Assembly: GCA_947371915.1 (NCBI GenBank)
Contig: CANBRM010000008.1
Location: 1 to 52,350 of the forward strand
Source: Comamonadaceae bacterium
GTDB taxonomy: Bacteria > Pseudomonadota > Gammaproteobacteria > Burkholderiales > Burkholderiaceae_C
Reading direction: 5' to 3'
DNA: 52,350 nucleotides
Part shown: positions 24,233 through 32,887 of the stretch, one piece after another
Layout of the letters: each line of letters begins with the position of its first letter
Position numbering within the stretch: the stretch's first letter is position 1
Position numbers and translations under genes: made by a program
The notes under the pieces: model-generated
Seen by the model: only the letters and a program-made list of their open reading frames with translations
What the model was told of the DNA's origin: nothing
Database searches by the model: none

Positions 24233-24616
24233 ATGACACACGACATGACAGACCCGCAAACGCAATGGGACACCGCGTGCAAAGCCTTGGACGAGGAGTT
24301 CCAGTTGCGTGCCGATGAGTTGCCAACGATTGACACGGCCAAGGCTTTGTTTTTGCAGCGCGTGGGCCGCCGTGAGATCACGCAAGAGGCGGCCAATGCG
24401 CTGATGTTCAGCTTGTATTTCACGTGTTACCTCAGCATGTTGTTGGCCTTCAAGGTGGAGACGCCAGACTTTGAGGTGCCCGACTACCTGCACACGCATC
24501 CCGTGTTGGAGGCGTCCAACCGTTGGGCGCAAATGGCAAGCGATGGCCATTTGTTAGCCCAGTTGGCCGAGCCCATCATTCGCGATACACAAGACTTGCT
24601 AGACGCCCTGAACTAA
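24233..24616 (+). CDS. Hypothetical protein
   Basis: 127 residues, not recognised. Acidic, mostly helical, no signal peptide; one mildly hydrophobic stretch (LMFSLYFTCYLSMLLAFKV, about 58-76) might be buried or membrane-associated. It lies 9 bp after the SET-domain gene on the same strand, so co-expression is likely, and it is convergent with the cysteine-cluster gene. Codon use looks like that of neighbouring genes, which supports real coding. Confidence 0.65.
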   Translation: MTHDMTDPQTQWDTACKALDEEFQLRADELPTIDTAKALFLQRVGRREITQEAANALMFSLYFTCYLSMLLAFKVETPDFEVPDYLHTHPVLEASNRWAQMASDGHLLAQLAEPIIRDTQDLLDALN

Positions 24617-24625
24617 ATCGGGGGC

Positions 24626-25021
24626 TCAGCGCACCGCTCCATACGGGCAATACCCAGGCCTAGGCCCCACTTGCGGATGCAGTCGGCAGGTGTCGGGGCG
24701 TTTTTCGTACACGTTGCAACGGCGTGTTTTGGCATCGAGGTTTTGACAATCGCCGTTTGAGCGGCGTGACAAGGTGAAGATGCTGTTCTTGAAATTGAAG
24801 TGTTCGATGACGCCCATTTTTTGCAAGCGCTTGGCGATTTGCTTGGGCTCTTCGTGTTCCGCTTCAAATGGGTCGACCAGCTCCAGCCGCACCAAGTCGG
24901 GCAGCTTGACTTCCACGGGCATGGTGCAGCAGTTGGCGGCGCAGGTGCTGCACAGCCCATTGCGGTAGCGGGTCCAGGTGTCGCAGTTGTCGACGTTAAC
25001 GATGGAAATGTGAGAGCGCAT
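24626..25021 (-). CDS. YkgJ family cysteine-cluster protein
   Basis: 131 residues. Metal-chelating cysteine pattern: CSTCAANCC at 24-32 (C24, C27, C31, C32), then a later cluster with NGDCQNL, RRCNVYEKRPDTCRLHP and YCPYG. This is the YkgJ zinc- or iron-chelating domain (formerly UPF0153), whose biochemical role is unsettled. Cytoplasmic. It follows the TauE/SafE transporter gene by 9 bp on the same strand, so the two probably form an operon. Confidence 0.87.
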   Translation of the reverse strand: MRSHISIVNVDNCDTWTRYRNGLCSTCAANCCTMPVEVKLPDLVRLELVDPFEAEHEEPKQIAKRLQKMGVIEHFNFKNSIFTLSRRSNGDCQNLDAKTRRCNVYEKRPDTCRLHPQVGPRPGYCPYGAVR

Positions 25022-25030
25022 GGGCGTTGG

Positions 25031-25771
25031 TCAGAAAGTGGCGAGGGCGTCAGCCACGAGTTTGATGGAGACCATCAGCAGCCCGACTTGTACGAATTTA
25101 AAAAACCAAACATCGTTGATCTTGCGCGTCAAATAAGCGCCGAGCACGGTGCCTAGCAAGGCAAACGGAATCAGCACCGCAGCGCTCATCAAGTCGTCAT
25201 AGGCATAAGGGCGTAGCTGTTGGTAGGGCCAAATTTTGGCGGCGTTGATGACGGCAAACAACAGTGTGGCCGTGCCAGCAAACACCGCCTTGGGTAACTT
25301 TTGCGGCAGCATGTACACCTGAAAAGGTGGCGCGCCCGCGTGTGAAATGAAGCTGGTGAACCCCGCCACTAAGCCCCAAAAGGCCCCTTTTTTTACATCC
25401 GCAGGGCGGGGCGTTTGTTCGGTTTTGCGTTTGAGCCAAGTGTTCAGGCAAAAGCCAATGCCCATCAGCCCCATCAACAACTTCACAGCCACGTCAGACA
25501 CCAGTGAGGCGGTGAGCCAACCGATCACAACGCCGCCAATACCCGCAGGAATGAGAATTTTTAAATTGACGGCGCTGAAGTTTTTGCGATACAGCCAAAT
25601 GCCCACCATGTCGGAGATGACGTAGATGGGCAGTAGCAAAACGGCCGCCTTCACCGGTGACATGAACAACGAAAGAATAGGCACTGAGAGCATGCCCACC
25701 GTTGGCAGACCGCCCTTGGATAAGCCCACCAGCATGGCCGAAAAACCAGCCCAGATTAAATAATTTTCCAT
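25031..25771 (-). CDS. TauE/SafE family membrane transporter
   Basis: 246 residues, about seven to eight membrane spans. Family signs are AMLVGLSKGGLPTVGMLSVP at the N-terminus and the repeated-half pattern with GFTSFISHAGAPPFQVYML in the middle. Members move sulfite, sulfonates or other small anions. Substrate cannot be told; the neighbouring catabolic genes make a sulfonate or organic anion possible. Transcribed towards the YkgJ-type gene. Complete in length for the family. Confidence 0.88.
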   Translation of the reverse strand: MENYLIWAGFSAMLVGLSKGGLPTVGMLSVPILSLFMSPVKAAVLLLPIYVISDMVGIWLYRKNFSAVNLKILIPAGIGGVVIGWLTASLVSDVAVKLLMGLMGIGFCLNTWLKRKTEQTPRPADVKKGAFWGLVAGFTSFISHAGAPPFQVYMLPQKLPKAVFAGTATLLFAVINAAKIWPYQQLRPYAYDDLMSAAVLIPFALLGTVLGAYLTRKINDVWFFKFVQVGLLMVSIKLVADALATF

Positions 25772-25817
25772 AGAAGGTCAGGCCCATGGCCTGACGGTGC
25801 GCAAAGATGAGAAGCGC

Positions 25818-26735
25818 TTATTTTCTCTTCTTTGCGCGGGGTGCTGTTTGTGTCCACCGCTCCAGCACGTCATAGACCGACGCCGTGTCGTCCATGCCGT
25901 GGCCCATGGCCATGGCGGCGTTGTAGATGGGCTGGGTAGCCGCAAACAAGGGCGCGGGGGTGTCGGTGGCTTGCAGCAGCGCTTGAATCAGCGCCATGTC
26001 TTTTTGCCACGTCGACACTTTCATCGTCGCGTCTTCCCACGACCGGTCCACCATCATCGGGCCGCGCACTTGCAGCATGCGTGAGCCGCCTGCACCATCG
26101 GCCACCACTTTCACAATTGTGGCGGGGTCCAGGCCCGCACGCGCGCCCATCAAAATGGCTTCGGCGGACGACACGTTGTGAATCGCCACCAACAAGTTGG
26201 CGACCAGCTTCATGCGCATGCCGTTGCCAAACTCACCCACGTCATAGCGGGCGCGGGCAAAGCCTTCAAACACTGCATGCATGGCGCGAATGGCTTTGGC
26301 GTTGCCGCTGGCGTAGACCGCCAAGTCGCGGGTCAGCGCTTGGGCACCAGTGCCCGACAGGGGACAGTCCAGCAGCGTGATGCGGTGTTGGGCCAATGCG
26401 GTTTTGTTGCGGTTTTTGCAAGCCTCCGGCAAGGTGCTGGTTTCGGCGGCAATCAAGCCCTTGAGGCCTGTGGCCAGCAGATCGGCACACACTTGGTCAA
26501 GTGCAGCTTCGCTGGGCAGCGACAGCAGAAGGTGTGTGGCGTGTTGTGCCACCTCACCTGCGCTTTTGCAGGCGTGGCCGCCTGCTTTTTTTAGGCGCTG
26601 GCGCGAGGCTGCGACGGGGTCGTAGCCAAACACCTCAAACCCAGCTTTCACCAAATTGGCGGCCATCGCTGAGCCCATGATGCCCAGCCCAATGACGCCC
26701 ACGGTGGGGCGATTGGCGTTCGGTGAGGTGCTCAA
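25818..26735 (-). CDS. NAD(P)-dependent beta-hydroxyacid dehydrogenase (3-hydroxyisobutyrate dehydrogenase-like), copy 1
   Basis: 305 residues. Rossmann loop VGVIGLGIMGSAMA (12-25); substrate-binding segment LLDCPLSGTGAQ (121-132), where many relatives have DAPVSGG; catalytic Lys at K176 in GNGMRMKLVANLL. The family oxidises beta-hydroxy acids such as 3-hydroxyisobutyrate, tartronate semialdehyde or 2-(hydroxymethyl)glutarate. It lies 3 bp after the Bug-protein gene on the same strand. A related enzyme is encoded at 30469-31386. Substrate not predictable. Confidence 0.9.
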   Translation of the reverse strand: MSTSPNANRPTVGVIGLGIMGSAMAANLVKAGFEVFGYDPVAASRQRLKKAGGHACKSAGEVAQHATHLLLSLPSEAALDQVCADLLATGLKGLIAAETSTLPEACKNRNKTALAQHRITLLDCPLSGTGAQALTRDLAVYASGNAKAIRAMHAVFEGFARARYDVGEFGNGMRMKLVANLLVAIHNVSSAEAILMGARAGLDPATIVKVVADGAGGSRMLQVRGPMMVDRSWEDATMKVSTWQKDMALIQALLQATDTPAPLFAATQPIYNAAMAMGHGMDDTASVYDVLERWTQTAPRAKKRK

Positions 26736-26738
26736 GCC

Positions 26739-27725
26739 TTACTCCACCTTGATGTCAAACTCTTTGACGATCTTGCCCCAGAACGCGTAGTCCGAGTTGG
26801 CGACTGTGGACAGTGCTTCGGCCGATGTGCCGGTGGGTGTGAGGCCCAAATCGCGCATACGCGATTGAATTTCGGGCATCTTCACGATCTTCACAATCTC
26901 GGTGTTGAGCTTGGCCACGATGTCATCGGGTGTGCCTTTGGGCGCAAAGATGCCATGCCACGAACTGCCGATTTGGCCGTTCACATCCAGCGTGGACCCG
27001 AACTCGGTCATGGTGGGCAGATCGGGCAAGCTCGGGATGCGCTCCGCACCTGAGATGGCCAAGCCCTTGACCTTGCCCGACTTGATCAACGGAATCGCGG
27101 TGGTTGACGCTTCAATCGACAAGCTCACCACGCCACTCATCACATCGGGTGATGGGTTGGTTTTGTAGGGCACGTGGTTGAGCTTGATGCCCAAGCGTTG
27201 CGCCCACGCTTCCATCGCCACGTGCGGCTGCGAGCCCACGCCCAACGAGGCGTAATCGATCTTGCCGGGGTTGCGCTTGGCGTATTCGACCAACTCTTTC
27301 ATGCTGTTGTAAGGCGCATTGGGTGATGCGGTCAACACATGGGGCACGAGCAGCAATTGGCTGATCGCTCTGAAGTCGCGCACCGGGTTGAACTGAGGTT
27401 TTTGATACACATTGGGCGCAATGGCATGCACCGCCTTCACGCTGAAAAACAAGGTGTAGCCATCGGCCGCGCTGGTGCTGGCCGCCTCCGCGCCAATCAT
27501 GCCGCCCGCGCCTGGTCGGTTGTCGATCACCACCGGTTGGCCCAGCGCTTGGCTGAGTTTGTCGCCCACCAAACGCGCGATCACATCAGGCGAAATGCCA
27601 GCGGCAAAGGGCACGATCATCTTGATGGGGCGTGTGGGGTAGCCTGCGTTTTGTGCCCAAGCGGAGGGCATGGCGATCGCGGCTGCACTGGCGGCGGCGG
27701 CGGATAAGAGGTGTCTGCGTTGCAT
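26739..27725 (-). CDS. Bug family (TTT) periplasmic solute-binding protein, 1
   Basis: 328 residues. Signal sequence MQRRHLLSAAAASAAAIAM ends near AWAQ. The mature start YPTRPIKMIVPFAAGISPDV is typical of Bug/TctC receptors, as are VIDNRPGAGGMIGAE and LNHVPYKTNPSPDVMSGVV. Such proteins bind carboxylates; many act outside the tripartite tricarboxylate transporter, and no tctA/tctB lies in this window. GGAG upstream supports the start. Between the BKACE gene and dehydrogenase copy 1, apparently one operon. Confidence 0.92.
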   Translation of the reverse strand: MQRRHLLSAAAASAAAIAMPSAWAQNAGYPTRPIKMIVPFAAGISPDVIARLVGDKLSQALGQPVVIDNRPGAGGMIGAEAASTSAADGYTLFFSVKAVHAIAPNVYQKPQFNPVRDFRAISQLLLVPHVLTASPNAPYNSMKELVEYAKRNPGKIDYASLGVGSQPHVAMEAWAQRLGIKLNHVPYKTNPSPDVMSGVVSLSIEASTTAIPLIKSGKVKGLAISGAERIPSLPDLPTMTEFGSTLDVNGQIGSSWHGIFAPKGTPDDIVAKLNTEIVKIVKMPEIQSRMRDLGLTPTGTSAEALSTVANSDYAFWGKIVKEFDIKVE

Positions 27726-27749
27726 GAGGTTTGTCTCCGTTGGGGTTGA

Positions 27750-28673
27750 TCAAATGTTTGTATTCGCCGAGCCCTTGAGCTGCAGCATGGCGCGGGCTTC
27801 GTCGGGTGTGGCCACTTCCAGCCCCAGCCCTTCGATGATGGCGCGGGCTTGGCGCACTTGCTGCGCGTTGCTCTCGGCGAGCTTGCCTTTGCCAATCCAC
27901 AAGCTGTCTTCGAGGCCCACCCGTACATTGCTGCCCATGCTCGCGCCCATGGCAGCGATGCGCATTTGGTGGCGGCCAGCGCCCAGCACCGACCATTGGT
28001 AGTCTTTGCCAAACAAGCGGTCGGCGGTGCGTTTCATGTGCATCACGTCTTCAGGATGGGTGCCAATGCCGCCCAAAATGCCGAACACCGATTGCACAAA
28101 GAACGGCGCTTTGATCAAGCCTTTGTCGACAAAGTGCGCCAAGTTGTAGAGGTGGCCAATGTCGTAGCACTCAAACTCAAAGCGCGTTTGGTTGGCGTTG
28201 CAGGCCTTCAGCGCAAACTCAATGTCTTTGAAGGTGTTGCGGAAAATTAGGTCGCGGCTGTTTTCTAAATGCTCACGTTCCCAATCGTGTTTCAAGTCGG
28301 TGAAACGCTCCAGCATCGGGAAGAGTGCAAAGTTGAACGAGCCCATATTGAGCGACGCCACCTCGGGCGAAAAGCGCATGGAGGGTTGAATGCGCTCGTC
28401 GATCTTCATGAACGGCGAGCCGCCGCTGGTGAGGTTGATCACCGCATTGGTTTTGGCTTTGATTTGCGGCAAAAACTTGGCAAACGCTTCGGGGCTTTGA
28501 TCGGGCTTGCCGGTGATCGGGTCACGCGCGTGCAAGTGAATGATGGCCGCGCCCGCGTCGGCGGCACCCAACGAAGCCTCGATGATTTCTTCCGGCGTGA
28601 CCGGCAAATGCGGTGACATGGAGGGGGTGTGAATCGCACCCGTGACGGCACAGGTGATGATGACTTTGGACAT
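27750..28673 (-). CDS. BKACE (DUF849) beta-keto acid cleavage enzyme
   Basis: 307 residues, TIM-barrel zinc enzyme of the family typified by 3-keto-5-aminohexanoate cleavage enzyme (Kce). The family condenses a beta-keto acid with acetyl-CoA to give acetoacetate and a CoA ester. N-terminus KVIITCAVTGAIHTPSMSP; zinc ligands H46 and H48 in IIHLHARDP; catalytic-site RVGLEDS (E255, D256). Substrate range of the family is wide (carnitine-derived, lysine-derived and aromatic-chain keto acids), so the substrate is not predictable. First gene of the leftward BKACE-Bug-dehydrogenase operon, divergent from the next Bug gene. Confidence 0.92.
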   Translation of the reverse strand: MSKVIITCAVTGAIHTPSMSPHLPVTPEEIIEASLGAADAGAAIIHLHARDPITGKPDQSPEAFAKFLPQIKAKTNAVINLTSGGSPFMKIDERIQPSMRFSPEVASLNMGSFNFALFPMLERFTDLKHDWEREHLENSRDLIFRNTFKDIEFALKACNANQTRFEFECYDIGHLYNLAHFVDKGLIKAPFFVQSVFGILGGIGTHPEDVMHMKRTADRLFGKDYQWSVLGAGRHQMRIAAMGASMGSNVRVGLEDSLWIGKGKLAESNAQQVRQARAIIEGLGLEVATPDEARAMLQLKGSANTNI

Positions 28674-28893
28674 GACAAACCTTCAAAGATGCACGACAAG
28701 ACGAGGTGTCTTGGATGGTTAGCATGCTACAAATTCAAGCTCTGCATCACACGCTCGTAAACCCTCAAGTCATCGGCGAGATGCCGAAAAACTGTCGCCA
28801 ATGGAACAGTTCAAAAACTTCTTTGTGTGACGATTGCCCGCCTGATGGGTTGCAAATTCTTTGTCACTTGTCATGACCGCAAGGAGTTCATGG

Positions 28894-29871
28894 ATGAGAA
28901 AGTTCGTCGCGATTTCTAAACTGGTGTTGGGCGGTTTGGCCCTCACCTTGGCTGGCCAATTGATGGCGCAGGCGTACCCCAACAAATCGATCCGCTTGAT
29001 CGTGCCGTTCCCACCGGGTGGCGGTAACGATGTGATCGCTCGCGTGATCGCGCAAAAGTTGGGTGAGCGTTTGGGTCAGCAGGTGGTGGTGGATAACAAG
29101 GCTGGTGCCAACGGCATCGTGGGCTTGCAGGCTTTGATGGCCGCACCGGCCGATGGCTACACCTTGGCCGTGGGTGCAGCCGGGCCATTGGCCGTCAACC
29201 CCAGCCTCTACGACAAATTGCCGTACGACCCGACCAAAGATTTTTCGCCCATCACCAACATGGTGAACTACCCGCTGCTGTTGGTCACACACCCATCCGT
29301 GCCCGCCAAGACTACACAAGACGTGATCAACCTCGCCAAGGCCAAGCCCGGCAACTTGTATTTCGCGTCACCTGGCAGCGGCAACTCTGGACATTTAGCA
29401 GGCGAGTTGTTCAACAACTTGGCCCATGTGAAAACGGTGCATGTGCCCTACAAAGGCCAAGGCCCTGCGCTGTCAGACTTGTTGTCGGGTCATGTGCAAA
29501 TGCTCTACAGCAGCATTCCGTCGGTGATCTCGCAGGTCAAACAAGGCCAGCTCAATGCCATCGCGGTGGGCAGTGCCAAACGCTTGCCCTCGTTGCCCGA
29601 TGTGCCCACGATTTCAGAGTCTGGCGTGCCCGGCTATGAAGCGTATTCGTGGGTGGGCATGTTGGCACCTGCCAAAACGCCCAAAGACATCGTGAACAAA
29701 CTCAACGCCGAAATCGTCGACATCTTGAAGCAAAAAGACGTCTCAGAAAAACTCAACCAGCAAGGTGCCTTGCCTGTGGGTGACACGCCGGAGCAGTTTG
29801 GGCAATACATCAAAGCCGAAATCGACAAATGGGGCGCGGTGGTGCGCTCGGCCAACATCAAAGCAGATTGA
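28894..29871 (+). CDS. Bug family (TTT) periplasmic solute-binding protein, 2
   Basis: 325 residues. Signal peptide ends near LMAQA; mature start YPNKSIRLIVPFPPGGGNDV. VVVDNKAGANGIVGLQAL and VHVPYKGQGPALSDLLSGHV are family landmarks. AAGGAG at 28881-28886 sets ATG 28894 rather than the upstream TTG of the same frame. It is followed five bases later by the CMD-like gene, which suggests co-transcription, and is divergent from the BKACE operon across a 220 bp space with no recognised operator. Confidence 0.92.
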   Translation: MRKFVAISKLVLGGLALTLAGQLMAQAYPNKSIRLIVPFPPGGGNDVIARVIAQKLGERLGQQVVVDNKAGANGIVGLQALMAAPADGYTLAVGAAGPLAVNPSLYDKLPYDPTKDFSPITNMVNYPLLLVTHPSVPAKTTQDVINLAKAKPGNLYFASPGSGNSGHLAGELFNNLAHVKTVHVPYKGQGPALSDLLSGHVQMLYSSIPSVISQVKQGQLNAIAVGSAKRLPSLPDVPTISESGVPGYEAYSWVGMLAPAKTPKDIVNKLNAEIVDILKQKDVSEKLNQQGALPVGDTPEQFGQYIKAEIDKWGAVVRSANIKAD

Positions 29872-29876
29872 TTTAC

Positions 29877-30479
29877 ATGACACAAAAAAAATCTCAAGCC
29901 GTTAGCACTTCTGCTGCCAAGACCCTTGCCAAAAGCAAAGCCAAGAAAGCTGCCGTTCCGAAGGTGCGCTCTGCCGCGTACAAGGCGGGCTTGGCCATGC
30001 GCAGCCAAGTGCTGGGCGAAGACTACGTGGCGCGTTCTTTTGAAAACGCGACCGACTTGAACATGCCATTCCAAGAGTTGGCCACCGAGTTCGCCTGGGG
30101 CAGTGTGTGGACGCGCCCAGGCCTGTCGCTGCGTGATCGCAGCTTGGCGACTTTGTCGATGTGCATTGCTTTGAACCGACCAGCTGAAATCAAAATTCAC
30201 TTGCGTGGGGCCATCCGTAATGGCGTCACGCAAGTGGAGTTGCGCGAGCTGATTCTGCATTCGTTTTTGTACTGCGGCGGGCCTGCGGCTTTGGATGCCT
30301 ACAAGGCGGTGCGCGACGAGTTGCCCTTGATCGCAGAAGCCGAAAAGGCGGCTAAAAAATTAGCTGCAGCCAAAAAGTCGTCACCTAAGGCGGCAGCGGT
30401 GAAAAAAGCGGCGACCCCTAAAGTCGCCGCTAAGAAAGTTGCCGCCAAAAAAATGGTTAAAAAAGTGGCTAAAAAATAG
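29877..30479 (+). CDS. Carboxymuconolactone decarboxylase-like protein with lysine/alanine-rich tails
   Basis: 200 residues. The central CMD/AhpD-like domain (about 35-152) has RPGLSLRDRSLATLSMCIAL, IHLRGAIRNGVTQVELREL and ILHSFLYCGGPAALDAY, close to gamma-carboxymuconolactone decarboxylase of the protocatechuate pathway (C96, H108 and C133 visible). Unusually it is flanked by a basic N-terminal arm (KTLAKSKAKKAAVPK) and a C-terminal tail of about 45 residues made of AAKK/VAAKK repeats like histone H1-type bacterial proteins. The gene end overlaps the convergent dehydrogenase gene by 11 bp. Enzyme role in ring-cleavage product breakdown is inferred. Confidence 0.85.
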   Translation: MTQKKSQAVSTSAAKTLAKSKAKKAAVPKVRSAAYKAGLAMRSQVLGEDYVARSFENATDLNMPFQELATEFAWGSVWTRPGLSLRDRSLATLSMCIALNRPAEIKIHLRGAIRNGVTQVELRELILHSFLYCGGPAALDAYKAVRDELPLIAEAEKAAKKLAAAKKSSPKAAAVKKAATPKVAAKKVAAKKMVKKVAKK

Positions 30480-31386
30480 ACTTCAAGCCGGCCATCGCGC
30501 CCATCACCTCAGCGGTGGACGCGGTGTCTTCTTGCGACAAACCTTGCGCCATTGCCGCGGTGTAAACCGAGGCAGCGGCAGAAAACAAGGGCGTAGGGCA
30601 GTCGACCGACTTGGCCATTTCGCCAATCACTTCCATGTCTTTTTGCCACACCTCCACCTTCATGGTGGGCGGTGAGTATTGGCGCTCGAGCATCATGGCC
30701 ATGCGCAAACGCATCACGCCCGTGCCGATGACGGGGCTGTTGCCAAACAGCTTGAGCACCTCGCGTGGGTCCAAGCCCATCTTGCGCGCCAGCGTGACCG
30801 ACTCGGCATAGGCCACGTTGTAAATGGCCACCAAGTGGTTGGCAGCAAACTTCATCTTGGTGCCGCTGCCGTAGGGGCCGACATAGGGCACGTTGTCGGT
30901 GAATACCTGCAACACAGGCCGCACCTTTTTGTACGCGGCTTGTGTGCCACTGACAAACACGGTCCAAGCCCGCTCTTTGATACGAACAGCCGTGCCGCTG
31001 ATGGGGGCGTCTAGTGTGCTCACGCCTACCTTGCGCAGTTGTAGAGAGCAGGCATCTTTGTCGGCCATGGGCAAGGTGCTGGTTTCGATCACGATTTGTT
31101 GCGTGGGTCGTGCCGCTTTGGGCACCGAGGCAATGGCCTCGGTCACCAGCGATAAGGCTTTGGAGGTCGACAGCGAGACGATCAAAACTTGCGCTTGTTC
31201 GGCCACTTCTGCGGCACTGACCAAGGGCTGACCGCCTGCTTTTTTCAAACGCTTCTGAGCTTTGGCGTCCACATCAAAACCGCACACGGTGTAACCCGCT
31301 TTGAGCAATTCTTCGGCCATCGTGCCGCCCATGATGCCTAGGCCAATCACGCCCACGGTGGGGCGCGTTGCAGATGCGGCCGCCAT
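30469..31386 (-). CDS. NAD(P)-dependent beta-hydroxyacid dehydrogenase-like protein, copy 2
   Basis: 305 residues. VGVIGLGIMGGTMAEEL (11-27) is the dinucleotide loop, LDAPISGTAVRIKE (125-138) the substrate loop, and K179 in GTKMKFAANHLVA the catalytic Lys. Shares length and motifs such as TMKVxxWQKDM with copy 1, so the two are paralogues. ATG 31386 is taken; an upstream in-frame start would overlap the GlcG-like gene. It lies 5 bp after that gene on the same strand and is convergent and overlapping with the CMD-like gene. Confidence 0.88.
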   Translation of the reverse strand: MAAASATRPTVGVIGLGIMGGTMAEELLKAGYTVCGFDVDAKAQKRLKKAGGQPLVSAAEVAEQAQVLIVSLSTSKALSLVTEAIASVPKAARPTQQIVIETSTLPMADKDACSLQLRKVGVSTLDAPISGTAVRIKERAWTVFVSGTQAAYKKVRPVLQVFTDNVPYVGPYGSGTKMKFAANHLVAIYNVAYAESVTLARKMGLDPREVLKLFGNSPVIGTGVMRLRMAMMLERQYSPPTMKVEVWQKDMEVIGEMAKSVDCPTPLFSAAASVYTAAMAQGLSQEDTASTAEVMGAMAGLKSIF

Positions 31387-31391
31387 GCTGT

Positions 31392-31814
31392 TTAGCCCAC
31401 CACCAAGCCAGCGGCTTGAATGCCAGCCATGCAAATGGCTTCGTCTTCATCGCCCGTACCACCGCTCGCGCCTGCTGCCCCGATGATGTGGCCTTGTGCG
31501 TCTTTGATCAGCACCGCACCAGGTTGTGCCAAGAATTTACCCTCGGCAGAAGCGGCTAGCGAGATGAAAAACGTGGGATTGTCTTTGGCGCGCTCAGCCA
31601 AGGCGCGACTGGATGAACCCATGCCCACCGCGCCCCATGCTTTGCCGCGTGCGATGTCAAAGCGGAACATGCTGGCACCGTCTTCGCGCGCGAAAGCCAC
31701 CAACTGGCCAGAGGCATCGAGCACCACGATGCCCATGGGTTTGTAGTTGGCAGCGCGTGCGTTTTGAATGGCACCTTGCAAAATTTGATTGGCTTGTGCG
31801 AGGGTGAGAGACAT
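31392..31814 (-). CDS. GlcG/HbpS family protein (DUF336)
   Basis: 140 residues, single heme-degrading/HbpS-like domain: LTLAQANQILQGAIQNAR, MGIVVLDASGQLVAFAREDGA, FRFDIARGKAWGAVGMG, GAAGASGGTGDEDEAICMAGI. Family members bind heme or cobalamin, or accompany organic acid catabolism (glcG of the glycolate operon). No signal peptide, so cytoplasmic. An AAGGA ribosome binding site precedes it. In an operon-like run with the Rieske oxygenase, a Bug protein and dehydrogenase copy 2; its exact role is open. Confidence 0.88.
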   Translation of the reverse strand: MSLTLAQANQILQGAIQNARAANYKPMGIVVLDASGQLVAFAREDGASMFRFDIARGKAWGAVGMGSSSRALAERAKDNPTFFISLAASAEGKFLAQPGAVLIKDAQGHIIGAAGASGGTGDEDEAICMAGIQAAGLVVG

Positions 31815-31871
31815 GAAATTTCCTTGAGAGTCAAAAATAAATAGGGATGCGTTTGTGCTGCTGCTGAAAGC

Positions 31872-32858
31872 TTAGTCGATGGTGACGCCACCGGTCTTGA
31901 TGACCTGACGCCAACGTTCGGTGTCTTCCTTCATCCACTGCGCCATTTCTTCGGGGGTGTTTCCCACGGGCTCGGCACCGACTTCAGCGAAGCGACGTGC
32001 CATGTCGGGTGTGCGCAAAATTTCGCCGATCAGGGAGGACAAGCGGTTCACGATGGCAGCGGGTGTTTTGGGCGGTGCCACCATGGCAAACCACGCCACC
32101 GCCACCACACCCGGCACCACCTCTTGCATAGCCGGAATGTGGGGCATGCTGCTGAGGCGCTTGGCGCTGGTGACAGCCAGCACCTTGAGTTTGCCGCTGC
32201 GCAAATGCGCCGAGGCTTGCGCCACGTTGCCAAACATCACGTTGACGTGGCCTGCCAACAAGTCTGCCACGGCAGGGGCGTCACCTTTGTAGGGCACATG
32301 CACCATCTTCACGCCGGTTTTTTGTTTGAATAGCTCAGCCGTCAAGTGGGCGGTAGAGCCGTTGCCTTGTGAGGCGTAGCTGAGCTTGTCGGGGTTGGCT
32401 TTGGCGTAGGCGATCAGCTCTTGCACGGTGCTCACGGGCACCGACGGATGCACCATCAAGGCATTGGGCACCAGCGACAAAATCGTGATGGGTACAAACT
32501 TGGATGGCTCGTAATTGAGCTTGGGGTAGAGGCTCACATTGATCGACAAAGGCGGCGGTGGGGCGGCCATCAAGGTGTAGCCGTCGGGCTCGGCATTAAA
32601 AACAAACTCGGCAGCGATGTTGCCTGCCGCGCCAGGCTTGTTCTCGATCACGATGCTTTGCCCCAGCTTGGCCATCAAGGCCTCAGAGATCAAACGCGGA
32701 AACAAATCAGCGCTGCCACCGGCTGGGTTGGGCACGATGATCTTGATGGTTTTTTGCGGCCATCCAGTGTTGCTTTGAGCCAGAATGGGCGTGCCAGACA
32801 GGGGCAAGGCGAGCGCGATAGACGTGCTCAAAAATTCACGGCGGTTGGTGTGTGTCAT
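31872..32858 (-). CDS. Bug family (TTT) periplasmic solute-binding protein, 3
   Basis: 328 residues. Tat-like leader NRREFLSTSIALALPLSG with cleavage near ILAQ; mature region WPQKTIKIIVPNPAGGSADL, VIENKPGAAGNIAAEFV, and VHVPYKGDAPAVADLLAGHV. It sits between the Rieske beta subunit (29 bp upstream) and the GlcG-like gene, so it is probably the uptake receptor for the oxygenase pathway, although the permease partner is missing here. Confidence 0.92.
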   Translation of the reverse strand: MTHTNRREFLSTSIALALPLSGTPILAQSNTGWPQKTIKIIVPNPAGGSADLFPRLISEALMAKLGQSIVIENKPGAAGNIAAEFVFNAEPDGYTLMAAPPPPLSINVSLYPKLNYEPSKFVPITILSLVPNALMVHPSVPVSTVQELIAYAKANPDKLSYASQGNGSTAHLTAELFKQKTGVKMVHVPYKGDAPAVADLLAGHVNVMFGNVAQASAHLRSGKLKVLAVTSAKRLSSMPHIPAMQEVVPGVVAVAWFAMVAPPKTPAAIVNRLSSLIGEILRTPDMARRFAEVGAEPVGNTPEEMAQWMKEDTERWRQVIKTGGVTID

Positions 32859-32887
32859 AGGTCGCGTCTTGTCGTGAGCGGGGTGTT

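Noticed and set aside
28674-28893. LysR-type operator between BKACE and Bug 2
   Set aside because: No convincing T-N11-A palindrome and no LysR gene nearby.
30350-30476. Tandem DNA repeat
   Set aside because: The repetitive look comes from Lys/Ala codons of the CMD-like protein tail, with no fixed DNA period.
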